In this document: positions 14,001 to 25,395 of the stretch, piece by piece
Numbering within the stretch: position 1 is the stretch's first letter
How the letters are laid out: every line of letters starts with the position of its first letter
Origin: Coffea arabica
Lineage: Eukaryota > Streptophyta > Magnoliopsida > Gentianales > Rubiaceae
Reading direction: 5' to 3'
NCBI RefSeq assembly: GCF_036785885.1
Contig: NC_092312.1
Coordinates: forward strand, 22,338,001 to 22,402,000
DNA length: 64,000 nucleotides
Translations under genes and position numbers: made by a program
Notes under the pieces: model-generated
What the model was told of the DNA's origin: nothing
Databases searched by the model: none
Seen by the model: only the letters and a program-made list of their open reading frames with translations

Positions 14001-17000
14001 GCCTGAAGCTCTTCGTCCTAAACCAGGCCGCCTGTCCCATTCTCAGCAGCGAGTTTATGAGGTAAGTTTATCGTGTCCGAAGGGAGATTAATTTGGTTTC
14101 ATTGTTTGATTGTAATATATCACATTTTTCCTGCAGGATTTTGTGCGTTTACCCTGGCAAAATCAATCTACCCAGAGCTCAAATGCATTGCCTGTTGGCC
14201 CTCTAGTATCATCTACAAGCAGTAGTGTTTCGCGGGGATACATGCAAGCTTCAGGGCAATTAAATGCTGGAGTTTACTCTTCTGGAGCAGTAAGCTCAGG
14301 AATGGGTTCTGTTCCACAGCCCTTGGATGTTACGTCCGATGATCTGGATACAAGTTTGACTCAGATTCAAAGGTAGTAAATTACTTTGTTAGTGCTTCTG
14401 TGCTTCTAGTTTGTGTCTATGCTTTGTAGCAAATGATGTGCTTATCTGGCTGCTGCTTTTTTTTTTTCCTTCCTCTTTTTAATACTGAGTTTATTCCTTG
14501 CTTTCAGTGTTTCATCAGCTCATGTTGGGTTGGCTGACAGTGTCAGTCCACGCAATGTTGAAAGTGAAAATGTAGTTGCATCATTTTCTTCAGTGCCTAC
14601 TGAACTACAGTCAGTTGAATCTGTTGTGAAAGTAAGCAAATTCTTTTGGTCATATGTGCTAGTGGTGGTTTGTGTGTACAATAGACATTTGCAACCTATC
14701 ATGTGACATCTTCCTTTCTTACAGGAACCAGGAACAGCAATGCAGCAACTCAATCAGTCATCAGCTTCAGAGCGCTCTGGAAGCAGTGTACCAGAACCAT
14801 TATCTACCACTGGTGATGCACTGGATAAGTATCAGGTTTTTGCTGAGAAGGTATTGAATCGCCTTTTATTTTCCTGTCTGATTTGTTTACTTCGTGAGGA
14901 AAAGGTAAGAGTAACTTGTCGTATGTAAGTCAGGGTTTCGTTCAGGCTTGTACATGGTTTATGTGATGTATAATCTAGCTTAGAATATTCAGCATGCGCA
15001 TAGTTTGTGATTGTCGCATACTATATCGTCTTTCCCTCAAGGCATGTGGTGAAACAAAAGCAAAACAAGTATAATACACAGAAACAAGTCTATTATACGT
15101 GCATATGCCTTCATTTACCTTGTGTTTTTCCTCCTCTTCTTTTTCTTCTCCTGCTCCTCCTACACTTTTAGCTAATGGTGTTCCTCATCTTACTGGCGCA
15201 CATCTGTGCTAGCAGTTTCTAGAGAGAACATTTTTTATTTTTGTTTGACTCTTAACATATTTTTTTTCTATGATTTACTTGAAATTGTCAGCTTGAAAAT
15301 CTGTTGACTGGTGATGCCAAAGAAGCAGAGATTCAGGTATATTTCTTCCCATCTTAGTAGGGGATTCAAAATTCTGCTAAAAAGATACCCTCTGCTATTT
15401 TTCTTTTGTTTCACATCGATATTAATTGCTGATGGCAATATTAGCTTCTGCATGCTTGCATTCTTTGCTTGCTTTACTGTGAGGATGAATCTATCATGTT
15501 GCTTCCCAAAATACATGCTATATTTCTTCAAGTACTTTTTTGTTTTCTTTTTCAAGGGAGTAATTGCTGAAGTTCCAGCAATAATTTTAAGATGTATAAG
15601 TCGAGATGAAGCTGCATTGGCTGTGGCTCAAAAGGTGTGGCATTTTCCTTAATTTTTTTTTTTTTTATCAATGTCTGAAATCATATCTGAAGCCTGCTTT
15701 TCTATTTTATTTTTAGGCTTTCAAGGCTTTGTATGAAAATGCATCAAATATGGCACATGTCAGTGCTCATCTTGCTATCTTGGCTGCCATGCGTGATGTC
15801 AGCAAGCTTGTTGTTAAGGAGCTCACTAGTTGGGTATGTCCGAAGTGCTTCTCTTCAGAAGTAGTACATACTACATAGTTTAGGTGCTTATATGAACCAT
15901 AAGCAACAAAAAATCCTTAAGGTAGTAGGAAGGGCAAGAAATTTCCTTGGGCTAGTGTGGTAATCAATTTCTCATCCTTCTGCAGGTGATTTACTCTGAA
16001 GAGGAGCGCAAGTTTAACAAAGATATAACAGTTGGTCTCGTACGAAGTGAACTACTAAACCTTGCTGAGTACAATGTGCATATGGCCAAACTTATTGATG
16101 GTGGAAGGAATAGTATGTGCAATGAAAGCTTGTTTTAAGATATTTTCTTGGAATTAAGTTACATGACTAACTATGATGTATGAATGCAGAGGCTGCTACT
16201 GAATTTGCTATTTCTCTTATTCAAACCTTGGTTATTGGTGATACCAGAGTCATATCAGAGCTGCATAACCTGGTTGATGCATTGGCTAAGGCATGCTTTT
16301 TCTCATCTTATTTTTTCAAATAATGCTATTAGTCCATATGGTAGACTAACATACTGTAATAATGCAGCTTGCTGCTAGACCAGGATCTCCCGAGTCTTTA
16401 CAGCAGCTTGTTGAGATTGTGAAGAATCCATCTACAGCTGCTTTGTCTGGTATTGCTATTGGGAAGGATGATGCCACCCGACAGGTCAAAGACAAAAAGG
16501 TTACTGAAGATTGTCCTTTCACTCATCATTGTTTGCTACTTATTCTTCAAATGTTTATATATTTGCTTAACTCTTCAACAGGGGGCAGTGCTCTCTGCAG
16601 CAAGCAGGGAAGAGTATGGTGCAGGAGCAGATTCTGTTGAACCAGATCCTGCTGGCTTTCGTGAGCAGGTACATGCTATTCTTTAATTTATATGTATTAT
16701 TTATTATCCTACAATTTGATGATGACTCGATGGAAAATCCTCTACTAGACTGTTACATTTGGATGACTTGATTATTATACAGCTTTTATGGATTAGTGGA
16801 TGTGTGAAACTTAGTTATTATACTCGTGCTTTGCTTTGTAAGTATCTGAATGATCATGGCTGCTTTGGTTGAAGAACCTGATGGCGGGGGGAAGGAGGGA
16901 AGTTATCCTAGGATTTTAAATTTGGGGGGAGGGTGACTCGATGACTTTCTGGACATTTATGAGATTGGCTCTGGATTTTGAGATTAATACATATAATGCT

Positions 17001-20000
17001 TGTATGGTGTTTGTTTGTCATTGGCGTGAGGCTTTAACATGTATAGTGCTTATATTTTGGTGGACCAGTTACATTTTGAGTCTCAATCAATCGAGCTTAT
17101 GTTGGTTGTTTCACGTTAATCACCATTTGTCCCATGCCAAGTATGTGTAATCATGACCTGGTATTAGGTTTCTCAGAGGATCTGGAGGTAAGAAGACGGA
17201 ATTTTCTTAACGGTTGACTTGTTTACTAATCATAGCGACTAAGATGTTGAACGTGGAGATTTCGTCAAATTGTTGGATTATCAGTCCGATTAAATTAGGA
17301 CGCAAATTTTTTATTTTGGTTATTGGTCCCCGAGCTAGTTCATCCAGCCTCTCTGCCGAAGTGGATTATTGTAGTGGTGATTGTTGTGGTGGTGTTTGGT
17401 AAGTTTTTTGATGACATTGTCTATATAGTTGCACAGAGACTATTCAAGGAAGCAAGGATTGAGTGCATTATGTTCCTCTATTGATGATGTATAGTGCTAA
17501 CTATATTATCCAGCAAGCGATGCCTTCCATCATCTTTATATCAAGTAACCAAGATTCTTTCAAATGCCTTTCTCATGGCCAGTGCCTGCGGTCTAGATTG
17601 ATAGATCGCAGACATCTTAGAATACAATTAAATAAATGAGATTCAATCAATGATAAGATCGTTCTTTACAAATACTGGCTCCTCTCCAACTTTTTTAGCC
17701 AAGTTGACATAATTCCAAAAACAAGGAAGACTGTGTTGCCTGCTCTCTTTAGCCAAGTTGACATAATTCCAAAAATAAGGAAGGCTGTGTTGCTTGCTGT
17801 ATAAGCAACTAAGAATCTTTATGTTTTGACTAAAGCTTCTGATATTTTTTATTTGTGATGGTTTGGAGCCCAAGCTCTTGTAGACAGTACAATTGCTCAT
17901 TATCAGAAGTTCATCGCTTTAGCTGTTGGTCTATGCAGTCAAGAATGAAGTGTATAACTTCATTTATTACTTTCTCACCATGCCTTCTTTACTGTTTCTC
18001 CTCTTTTGTGGGTTGGTGGGACACCAATAATCAGGTTGGGTTGTGCAAGAGCGATCATGGTGGCAGAGAATGTAACTAAGGGTGGTATATTGGATACTAT
18101 TAGCCCCAGTGAACGGAGAGTTAACTTGAGATCTTTAAACAAATATAATTCATTTGAAAATACATCTGTTTTTGCATTTCCTCTGCTATATATTTCCATT
18201 ATTCAGTTTCTTTACATTATGTTTTATTTAGTAACTTTCTTTCTTCTTATTTACTTTTTTACTTTTTTTTGGTGGGGGGGGGGGGTGGGTATCAGGTTCT
18301 AGGCAATCAGTTTTGAGGATATTAATTTCAGTAGCTCATGGATTCATTAGATGTCTGGTTGAATATATTTTAGTTGTTGTTATGCATGTGGGTTAGTAAT
18401 ATATTTTATCATGTTCTTTTGGACTTGGTAGGTTTCCATGCTATTTGCGGAGTGGTATCGAATTTGTGAACTTCCTGGGGCTAATGATGGAGCTTGTGCA
18501 CATTATGTTTTACAATTACAGCACAATGGCCTACTTAAAGGAGATGATACCTCAGATCGCTTTTTCCGCCGCCTAACAGTAAATTTTTGTTCTTTTTCTT
18601 AGATTTTTTCCCCTTTGCCTGAATATGAATTTCACTATTCTTTCGTTAATGTGTCAGGATCTTTCAGTTTCACATTGCCTAACTTCTGAGGTGATTGGAT
18701 CTGGTCCTTCCCAATCACATCAAACACAACCTTTATCATTCCTTGCTATTGATATCTACGCCAAATTAGTATACTCAGTTCTGAAGGTAGGTTATTTTAT
18801 CCAACATTATCTGATAGGATGTCTTTGGATCTGAAAATAAATACTTGAATATTTGGCCTTAACAATTTTTTTTCTTGGCTTTCCATTACTTGTAGTTTTG
18901 TTCTGTAGACCAGGGATCTAGCAAATTATTTCTTCTTCCTAAGGTTTGTATCCCTCCTAAATGTTTTCTCAAATTCTGATTATCGGTTTTGGAAGCTGAG
19001 TATGCCTTTCAAATAATATTTGGGCAGGTTCTTGCGGTGACCGTGAAGTTCATTCAGAAGGATGCTGAGGAGAAGAAAACATCCTTTAATCCAAGACCAT
19101 ATTTTAGGCTCTTCATTAACTGGATCTTGGATTTGTGTTCTCTGGAACCTGTTTTTGATGGCGCGAACTTTCAGGTACTGAAATATGGTATGTATGTGAT
19201 GGCTGCAGCTTCTTCATGAGCTAATCTGTGATTGGTCTTTGTCAGGTATTGACTGCTTTAGCAAATGCCTTCCATGCTCTCCAGCCCCTTAAAGTTCCAG
19301 GGTTCAGGTCTGTACCAATTTTTGAAGCCTCTATATTTACAGATACTGTTTTATAATTTCTGTTCTGACTTATTTCTATCCAAAAGTCCACATGCCATCC
19401 ACCCGTATCCTTTTCTGGGCTGGTTCACATATGACTGCATTTTGTGGTCCTGTTTTTACTCCTTTTCTAATGTTGTGATTTTTGTCAAATATTTCATGAT
19501 GAAGCTTGTTTAGCCTCGTTGCAAAAGCACGCTAGATCTAGAAAAATTTGAAACCTACTACCTTGTGGTAATCTGTATGGTCAAGTAACGAGTTTCTTCT
19601 ATCCCTTAGATTAACCAGGTATATACACTTAAGTACTTACCTTGGTAATTTGTGAATTTATTTGCAGCTTTGTGTGGCTTGAGCTGGTGAGTCATAGAAG
19701 CTTCATGCCAAAATTACTTGCCGGAAACGCTCAGAAAGGGTGGCCATACATCCAGCGCCTCTTAGTTGACATGTTTCAGTTCATGGAGCCATTTTTGAGA
19801 AATGCTGAGCTTGGAGAACCGGTTTGCATCATCAACTCATTGTTTTTTTCTTCTATTCTTCTCTTATTACTGACCAACCCTTTGTCAATTTTTAGATCCA
19901 TTTTCTCTATAAAGGGACACTAAGGGTGTTGCTGGTGCTGCTTCATGATTTTCCCGAATTCCTATGTGATTATCACTTTAGCTTCTGTGATGTCATCCCT

Positions 20001-21922
20001 CCTAGTTGCATACAGATGCGAAACATTATCCTGAGTGCATTTCCTCGCAATATGAGGCTACCTGATCCCTCAACTCCAAACTTAAAGGTTTTTAACTTGA
20101 TTTAAGAAGTTATTGTAATCTTTTTACACGAAAGTGTTTTTTTTTTTTAACTTGATTGTTTCATATATAAGATTGATCTTCTGGCGGAGATTAGTCAATC
20201 ACCACGGATTCTATCGGAGGTTGATGCTGCACTTAAAGCAAAGCAGATGAAGAATGATGTAGATGAATACCTAAAGGTAATCCTCAAATTACTTCCCTTC
20301 ATTTTTGGCATGTGTAAAGTGGCCAAGTGCAGAAAAATTAGGTCTAATAAGAAACAGGTGACAATTTTATTTTAGCTGCTGTCTCCTTTTTAGTTCTTTA
20401 TTATGTTCTGTTTTTAGCTTTTTCTTATGTTTGTATATGCTGCAGACAAGGCAACAAGGGTCTACATTTCTCACTGATTTAAAGCAGAAACTTCTGCTTT
20501 CTCCAAATGATGCTGCCAGAGCTGGAACTCGTTACAATGCACCGCTCATCAATTCCCTTGTGCTGTATGTTGGGATGCAGGTAAGCTCAAATTCACTCCT
20601 TTTGCGGCTGTTATTTCCTACTTTTTGGTCTGATTCCTGCTGCTTTATTTGTTATGAGGAGCCATTTTTAGACCTGTCTGTTGGTTTACTGTATTGTGTG
20701 GTTTGCAAATGAAATGTTGCCGAACACTGCTGCAGGCTATACAGCAGCTGCAGGCAAGAACCCCACCTCATGCACAGTCAATGGCCAGTAGTGTTCCACT
20801 TGCTGTTTATCTGGTTGGTGCTGCTCTGGATATCTTCCAGACATTAATAATGGATCTAGACACTGAGGGACGTTATCTCTTCTTGAATGCGGTTGCTAAC
20901 CAGTTGCGTTATCCAAACAACCACACACACTACTTCTCTTTCATCTTGCTCTACCTATTTGCAGAATCAAACCAGGTAAAGTATTCCTGCCTTCTGTTGA
21001 CTTGTGGTATTAGGAAATTTGTGCTGAATGGATAGTGTGGTACTTGCTGCCATCAGGAACTGACATTGATGTTAACCTTGGGAATGTGGGGGGCCTGTAG
21101 GGACCTTATTGAGCGGATTTGGTGTCATTTAGTTTTGATTAGACATGAGAAAGCTACAAATATTAGACTGAAAAGATGTAAAGAAGCTAGACATATGTAG
21201 GCCTTCTACTGTTTTGTCATACTCCAACATTTTCTAGTGGTACGAAACCTGGAAAAGGTTTTTGTGTGATCGCATAAAGAATTTGGATGTTAACTGATGT
21301 CTTGTTTTATATAGTTCAAGTATGCTTTTCATTCAATACTCTTTTTGGGCTTATTTTAGAAAAGCACTTGTGTTCCAAAACTGTTCAATTCTGAGTTGTG
21401 CGTCATGGGTGGTTCTATTTCTCTTCTCTTTTGACAAGCTCCTATCTTTGGTATACCTTAGTTGTAGTTATAAATCTAAATTGCTCTCTTTGATATGTTC
21501 TAGACTTGCTCCAATGCTTTCCATTACTTCTGTGGAATTGAATGGGATTTAACTTCACGCTTTATTACGTATTTGTCATGCCTGTAGGAGATGATTCAGG
21601 AGCAAATCACTAGGGTATTGTTGGAGCGCCTAATTGTCAATAGGCCACATCCTTGGGGTTTGCTGATTACTTTTATTGAGCTTATTAAGGTGACGTTTCT
21701 GCTTATTTATAAATAGATGTTTGTTCTTTTACACATTGCAACTGTTTCAAACATTTTCTGTTTCATATCCAGAATCCTAGGTACAACTTCTGGAGCCGTA
21801 CTTTCACTAGATGTGCACCAGAGATTGAGAAACTCTTTGAATCTGTTTCGAGATCTTGTGGTGGTCCTAAACCTGTCGATGAAAGTGTAGTTTCTGGTGG
21901 GATACCTGACAACATGCATTAA
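2012..21922 (+). CDS. NOT1: CCR4-NOT complex subunit 1 (NOT1), 5'-partial, 50 exons
   Basis: Scaffold of the CCR4-NOT complex, which removes mRNA poly(A) tails in the cytoplasm and also acts in transcription. The exons below all have AG acceptors and GT donors (one GC donor) and join in one frame to 7164 nt, 2387 codons plus TAA. The protein follows plant NOT1 end to end; about 38 N-terminal residues lie upstream of the window. Exons: 2012-2306, 2473-2701, 2806-3145, 3238-3351, 3484-3612, 3700-3891, 3981-4175, 4859-4996, 5114-5233, 5312-5565, 6021-6124, 7292-7386, 7472-7708, 9188-9397, 9486-9567, 9692-9759, 10302-10447, 10623-10731, 10824-10970, 11111-11158, 11234-11362, 11461-11697, 11783-11920, 12001-12086, 12171-12276, 12369-12464, 12582-12734, 13879-14061, 14137-14372, 14508-14631, 14725-14850, 15292-15336, 15557-15634, 15717-15833, 15986-16112, 16190-16290, 16368-16499, 16582-16668, 18432-18578, 18658-18786, 18896-18943, 19028-19174, 19246-19307, 19668-19821, 19896-20087, 20172-20276, 20446-20580, 20736-20975, 21588-21689, 21773-21922. 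Introns over 1 kb: 6125-7291, 7709-9187, 12735-13878, 16669-18431; no other gene seen in them. Confidence 0.95.
9084..9179. repeat. 48-bp tandem duplication next to a NOT1 acceptor
   Basis: Two near-identical units, each beginning TAGGATTTTCTTCATAATTG (9084 and 9132). The second ends a few bases before the pyrimidine tract and AG acceptor at 9186-9187, so the duplication may have doubled part of the branch-site region. Confidence 0.8.
10302..11697 (+). other. NOT1: NOT1 MIF4G (CAF1-binding) domain exons
   Basis: These six exons encode residues ~935-1206 of the visible protein. The run contains [13 protein letters not shown], the [14 protein letters not shown] segment, the [24 protein letters not shown] stretch (14 + 10 residues here) and [12 protein letters not shown]. 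In yeast and animal NOT1 this MIF4G fold docks the CAF1 (POP2) deadenylase, which recruits CCR4. It is the best conserved block of the gene here, which supports a working NOT1 scaffold. The last exon (11461-11697) runs into a low-complexity linker. Confidence 0.88.
12001..14061 (+). other. NOT1: NOT1 DUF3819 (CNOT9-binding) domain exons
   Basis: Exons from 12001 to 14061 encode residues ~1253-1460. Recognisable pieces are [50 protein letters not shown] and [18 protein letters not shown]. In animals and yeast this helical region binds the CNOT9/CAF40 subunit. The first exon has a tandem CAGCAG acceptor that could add one glutamine. The 1144-bp intron 12735-13878 splits the domain. Confidence 0.85.
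15557..16668 (+). other. NOT1: NOT1 connector-region exons
   Basis: Helical connector between the CNOT9-binding and C-terminal domains, residues ~1638-1851. Visible blocks include [39 protein letters not shown] and [20 protein letters not shown]. The intron within the block at 16291-16367 uses a GC donor. The last exon (16582-16668) is a less conserved linker followed by the 1.76-kb intron. Confidence 0.8.
16291..16367 (+). other. NOT1: GC-AG intron in NOT1
   Basis: A 77-bp intron with donor AAG|GCATGC and acceptor AATGCAG. Joining at these points gives [17 protein letters not shown], which matches the conserved plant NOT1 sequence without gap or insertion. No GT is available at the required position, so the GC donor is needed if the gene is intact. 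Confidence 0.85.
17694..17801. repeat. 54-bp tandem duplication in a NOT1 intron
   Basis: Two adjacent 54-bp units (17694-17747 and 17748-17801), each beginning TTTAGCCAAGTTGACATAAT. They differ at only a few positions, so the duplication is fairly recent. It lies within the 1.76-kb intron 16669-18431. Confidence 0.85.
19028..21922 (+). other. NOT1: NOT1 C-terminal NOT-module domain exons
   Basis: Residues ~1960-2387, the NOT1 C-terminal superfamily homology domain. In other eukaryotes it holds the NOT2/NOT3 heterodimer. Blocks seen include [10 protein letters not shown]-type [75 protein letters not shown] and [20 protein letters not shown]. The frame closes with TAA at 21920-21922. The stop position agrees with the family's C-terminus. 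Confidence 0.88.
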
Positions 21923-23283
21923 GCCCTGTGATGTTGCCATGGCCTTTTGTAACTAAATGAAATTTGTACCATTTTAGGGAAAGGCATCTATATGTTTTAT
22001 ACGTTTGCACTGTAAATGTTATTATTATTATTTTAGCTCTATTGCTACATGTTCTGCGAATAATCAATCTGATGTATTAGCGTGGGCTCTTGTGCATTGT
22101 TCTTTGCCTTCTCAATGTAGCAAATCACTACTACCTCAAATTCAATTGTTGCTCTATGAAAAAAAGAAGGTATAATTGCATCAATTGTCTCTCATATATC
22201 GGCTGATGTGAAAATCTAGTCTCTCAAAACGAAAATGATCAATTTTAGCTCTTAACAACATAAAAATGATCGCCTGGTCCTTTTTTGCTTTTCGAGCAAA
22301 TTTTGAATGGATTAAGTCATGCCCAAGCTACATGCCAATTTTTAAAGGGTAAAAATGATAGATTGCCTCACTATTGACCAGAAATGTGTGGGGCTCCGAG
22401 CGAAACTTGAACATTTATTAAAAAGCACAAAAACTAAGCCACCATTGCCTACTATTTATTTCAACCTAAAAACAACACCTAATGGCAGACTTGCAATAGC
22501 AGAATAAAATTCATCCAAAGGAAATTGGTGATTGAATGCCTGCTATTAGAGAAAGGTCCACATGTAATATATCTTTAACCAGAAATTCAATGTTCAGATG
22601 AAGTGATAAAGATTATATAATGGTAATTGTTAGCAATTGAAAGCATCATCAAATTATGATAAATGTACCATGAACTATTCAGTCTATTGTTCTGGTTGCA
22701 CAAAGGTGGATTATTTTCATTTCTATTAACATAGCAGGAAGATGAAACGAGCTTTTGTTAAATGACTAGACCAACTCCTAATAAATCAAGAAAGGTGTTC
22801 TTCACTGTCGTCCAACAGATCGCTTCAAATTGTGCAACCATTGTTATAAGAAACATGGTCAAAATTCATAATATTAGATATGGTTATTACCACAATGAGC
22901 ATCTTAACATTCTTTTTCTCAGTCTATATTTGAGAGTAGTCAAATATGACAACCTTTAAAATGACTGAATTACGTGATAACAATATGGTATGCCCTCTGC
23001 AAATTTCAAGTGAAGTAAATAGTCATAAAAAGTTAAAATAATAGCAAAACTATAATGTTAAATAAAAACCTTTCCAAACATTCTGATCTCATCTCTCTCT
23101 TCATTTTTGTAAACTGGTGTAGCAGACCATATAAAATATCCTCTTGATTTTCAGAAACGTATCCTATGTAAAATTAGAGTCCAACGTTTTAGAAGCTACC
23201 AAAGCTTGAAATCAGCAAACGAGAGCTGAACTCTTTATCGCTCACTGAGTCGTTCAAGCAGAAGTCTTAACATTGTATTGCTT
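21923..23283 (+). other. NOT1 3' UTR and intergenic DNA
   Basis: The 3' UTR probably covers the first 100-200 bases. A short ATT repeat lies at 22021-22034. The stretch 22170-22400 reads like a plant interspersed repeat (phrases such as CTCTCAAAACGAAAATGATC and TAAAAATGATCGCC), but I could not find its ends. No gene is seen before the transposon. Confidence 0.5.
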
Positions 23284-23291
23284 GTTGACGG
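23284..23291. repeat. left target-site duplication of the hAT element
   Basis: GTTGACGG, identical to 25388-25395. It abuts the CAATG terminus exactly. Confidence 0.9.
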
Positions 23292-23508
23292 CAATGTTTT
23301 CAGAACCGGACCGGACTGGCCGGTTCGACTGGTTCGATCGCGAACCGGCCATGTCACCGGTCCGGTCCAGTATCAAACCCGAAGCCTAATGTAAAATCGC
23401 TACGAACCGGATGAACCGGACGATTAAAACCCCACTGAACCGCAAACCGGCGGTTCTCAAATTTTCAAATATGCCTCAAATTCAAAACAAAAAAAATGGA
23501 AGCTGCTA

Positions 23509-23570
23509 GGTTTGAACTCTGGTCTCCATGGCCATAATAAGGTGCACTTACCCCTAAATCATAGCCAGAG
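23509..23570 (-). other. tRNA-like segment with pol III A and B box matches inside the hAT element
   Basis: Read on the minus strand there is TGGCTATGATTTAGGGG (A-box-like) followed at tRNA spacing by GAGTTCAAACC, close to the B-box consensus GGTTCRANNCC. It does not fold into a convincing full tRNA by eye, and no SINE-type A tail follows. It may be a tRNA relic or SINE fragment captured by the element, or chance. Confidence 0.35.
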
Positions 23571-24596
23571 AACGTGTAGAATGTTACTTGACTTATCTAA
23601 AAAACTAAAATCAGATTAAATAAAAAAAACCCTAAAGACCTAGCAAAGTGCAGACGGCACATTTCATTTCAGTTGCCTCGGCTTCACTTCCTCCGCTCCT
23701 CAGATTCTCCAATCTCCAGTTCTCCTCTTGATTTTTTTTCTTAATTTTTCTTCATAATCCTTCCACTTCCTAATACCCACGACAAGATCATCACACTATT
23801 ATCTTTAGACAAGACTCCAGAGCTTTTCCATCTTGTGAGTTTAATTTTTGCCTTTTCTTGATTTTTGTTTTCTATATTATGTTTAGTTGATTTTTACGTT
23901 TTATTGATTTTTGTTTTCTATGTAGAGATTAGAGCACTTATTTAGTTTTTGTGACAATACATCATGACATTTGTTCCGTCCATAAATATTTGCCGTAACT
24001 TGTGTATATGTCCTGATTTAATTTATAGTTAAATCAAAAATCTTGCCTAAAGATAACCAAAAGGATCATGCCTAACAACAAAGTATTTTTCGTTTGAATA
24101 GTGGAACAGGAATAATAGGAATTGGAAAATATCTAGTACTACATTGTTCATTTGCTTTCCTCTCGTACTACGATGGAATGCTTACTAGACAATAATTTGA
24201 AATGTGCAATAAGATGTTTTTGATTAACCATGTTAATTATATCCAAAATAGTTTGTTTCACCAACTGCTAGGGAAATAAATAAAAATAAAGTAAGAGATG
24301 TATATTTGTCTAAATTGGTTCTTCTAGTCGAGTATACTTGAGGAAATAAAGGATGCAGCGCAAGTAAATTATTTGAAGATATAAGTTTGTCCTTGTTGTT
24401 TTGTCTTGGTGCTATAAGTAATATTAGTTTGTCTATTAGTAGGAGATGATTCTCAACTAGTTGAAGGTTGGTTTTAATATTAAAATAAATATATTTTTAA
24501 CTTGTAATATGAAGTGCTAAAAGTGTATTTTTTTTAATTTGAATTTTATTATAAATATGGATAAATCCTTAATTGTTGCTTTATTTATTTATTTAG

Positions 24597-24703
24597 ATGA
24601 TGAAAGTCAAGTTGGGGAAGATAATCATATTGACTTGGAAGCATTTCAGCGTAGGCATCTTTTGGATGGTGATGAAGATAATGATTGGAATATAACATGT
24701 TAA
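24597..24703 (+). pseudogene. possible transposase C-terminal exon remnant
   Basis: After a plausible TTTATTTAG acceptor there is a 35-codon open stretch rich in Asp and Glu, ending in TAA, inside the hAT element. Acidic C-terminal tails are common in plant hAT transposases. The dimerisation motif that would prove the case is absent. Low confidence. Confidence 0.3.
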
Positions 24704-25387
24704 TTAGTGATGTTTAGTAGCAATTGATTCTTTTTTTGTTTGGTTGTATCTTTGTTTTTCAAAATTTTTTGGCTTTTTTTTTAGTTTCACCAATTAGATT
24801 TATATTTTTTGTAATAAACTTTTAAATTTTTTCAGGTTAAATTGATGAAATTGTGAAGTGGGTGCCGTTGCTTTGTCATGCCAATGATGGAAGTTTATTA
24901 TCCAAATTATTTGCCTTGACTATGAGTTGGACTTTTCTATGAACTTTTTTAGAATTGTGGAAGAACGTCAACATTTATGTTATTTATTTTTGTGTTTTTG
25001 TTTGTGATAATTGATGAACATTTGGACTATATCTATTTATGTTTGTAATGAATTATGAAAATTTGCGATGAATTATGATATTTTAGTTGTATTTATCATT
25101 CCTGGTTTTATGTATAACTTTTAAAAAATTTATTATTATCTCAACTTAAATTTAATTTTAAGTTATATTGATAAATGTATTTTATGGACTTAAGTTATTA
25201 ATAATCATGTTAAATTGTACATTAGCAGTCAAGTTTCAGTATAGACTATAGAGTGAAGACCTGGGAAGTACTCAGTATTAAAGTTGCAAAAAAAAATAAA
25301 AATTCCGTTGAACAGTTGAATCGGCCGGTCAGACCGTGAACCGGACCCCTCTCCGGTTCACTGACCGGTCCGAATTTAAAAACATTG

Positions 25388-25395
25388 GTTGACGG
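25388..25395. repeat. right target-site duplication of the hAT element
   Basis: GTTGACGG, directly after the terminal CATTG and identical to the left copy. Confidence 0.9.

Larger units (their letters stand above)
23292..25387. mobile_element. hAT-superfamily transposon, non-autonomous or decayed
   Basis: The left end CAATGTTTTCAGAACCGGAC and the inverted right end CAATGTTTTTAAATTCGGAC form imperfect terminal inverted repeats, and CCGGT/ACCGG motifs crowd both subterminal regions. The element is flanked by a perfect 8-bp direct repeat, GTTGACGG (23284-23291 and 25388-25395). An 8-bp duplication is the hallmark of hAT transposition. Inside are a CT-rich 5'-UTR-like stretch (23650-23840), an acidic exon-like piece (24597-24703, DDESQVGEDNHIDLE, ending in TAA) and AT-rich filler. 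No full transposase is present, so it would need a transposase from elsewhere. Size 2096 bp. Confidence 0.9.
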
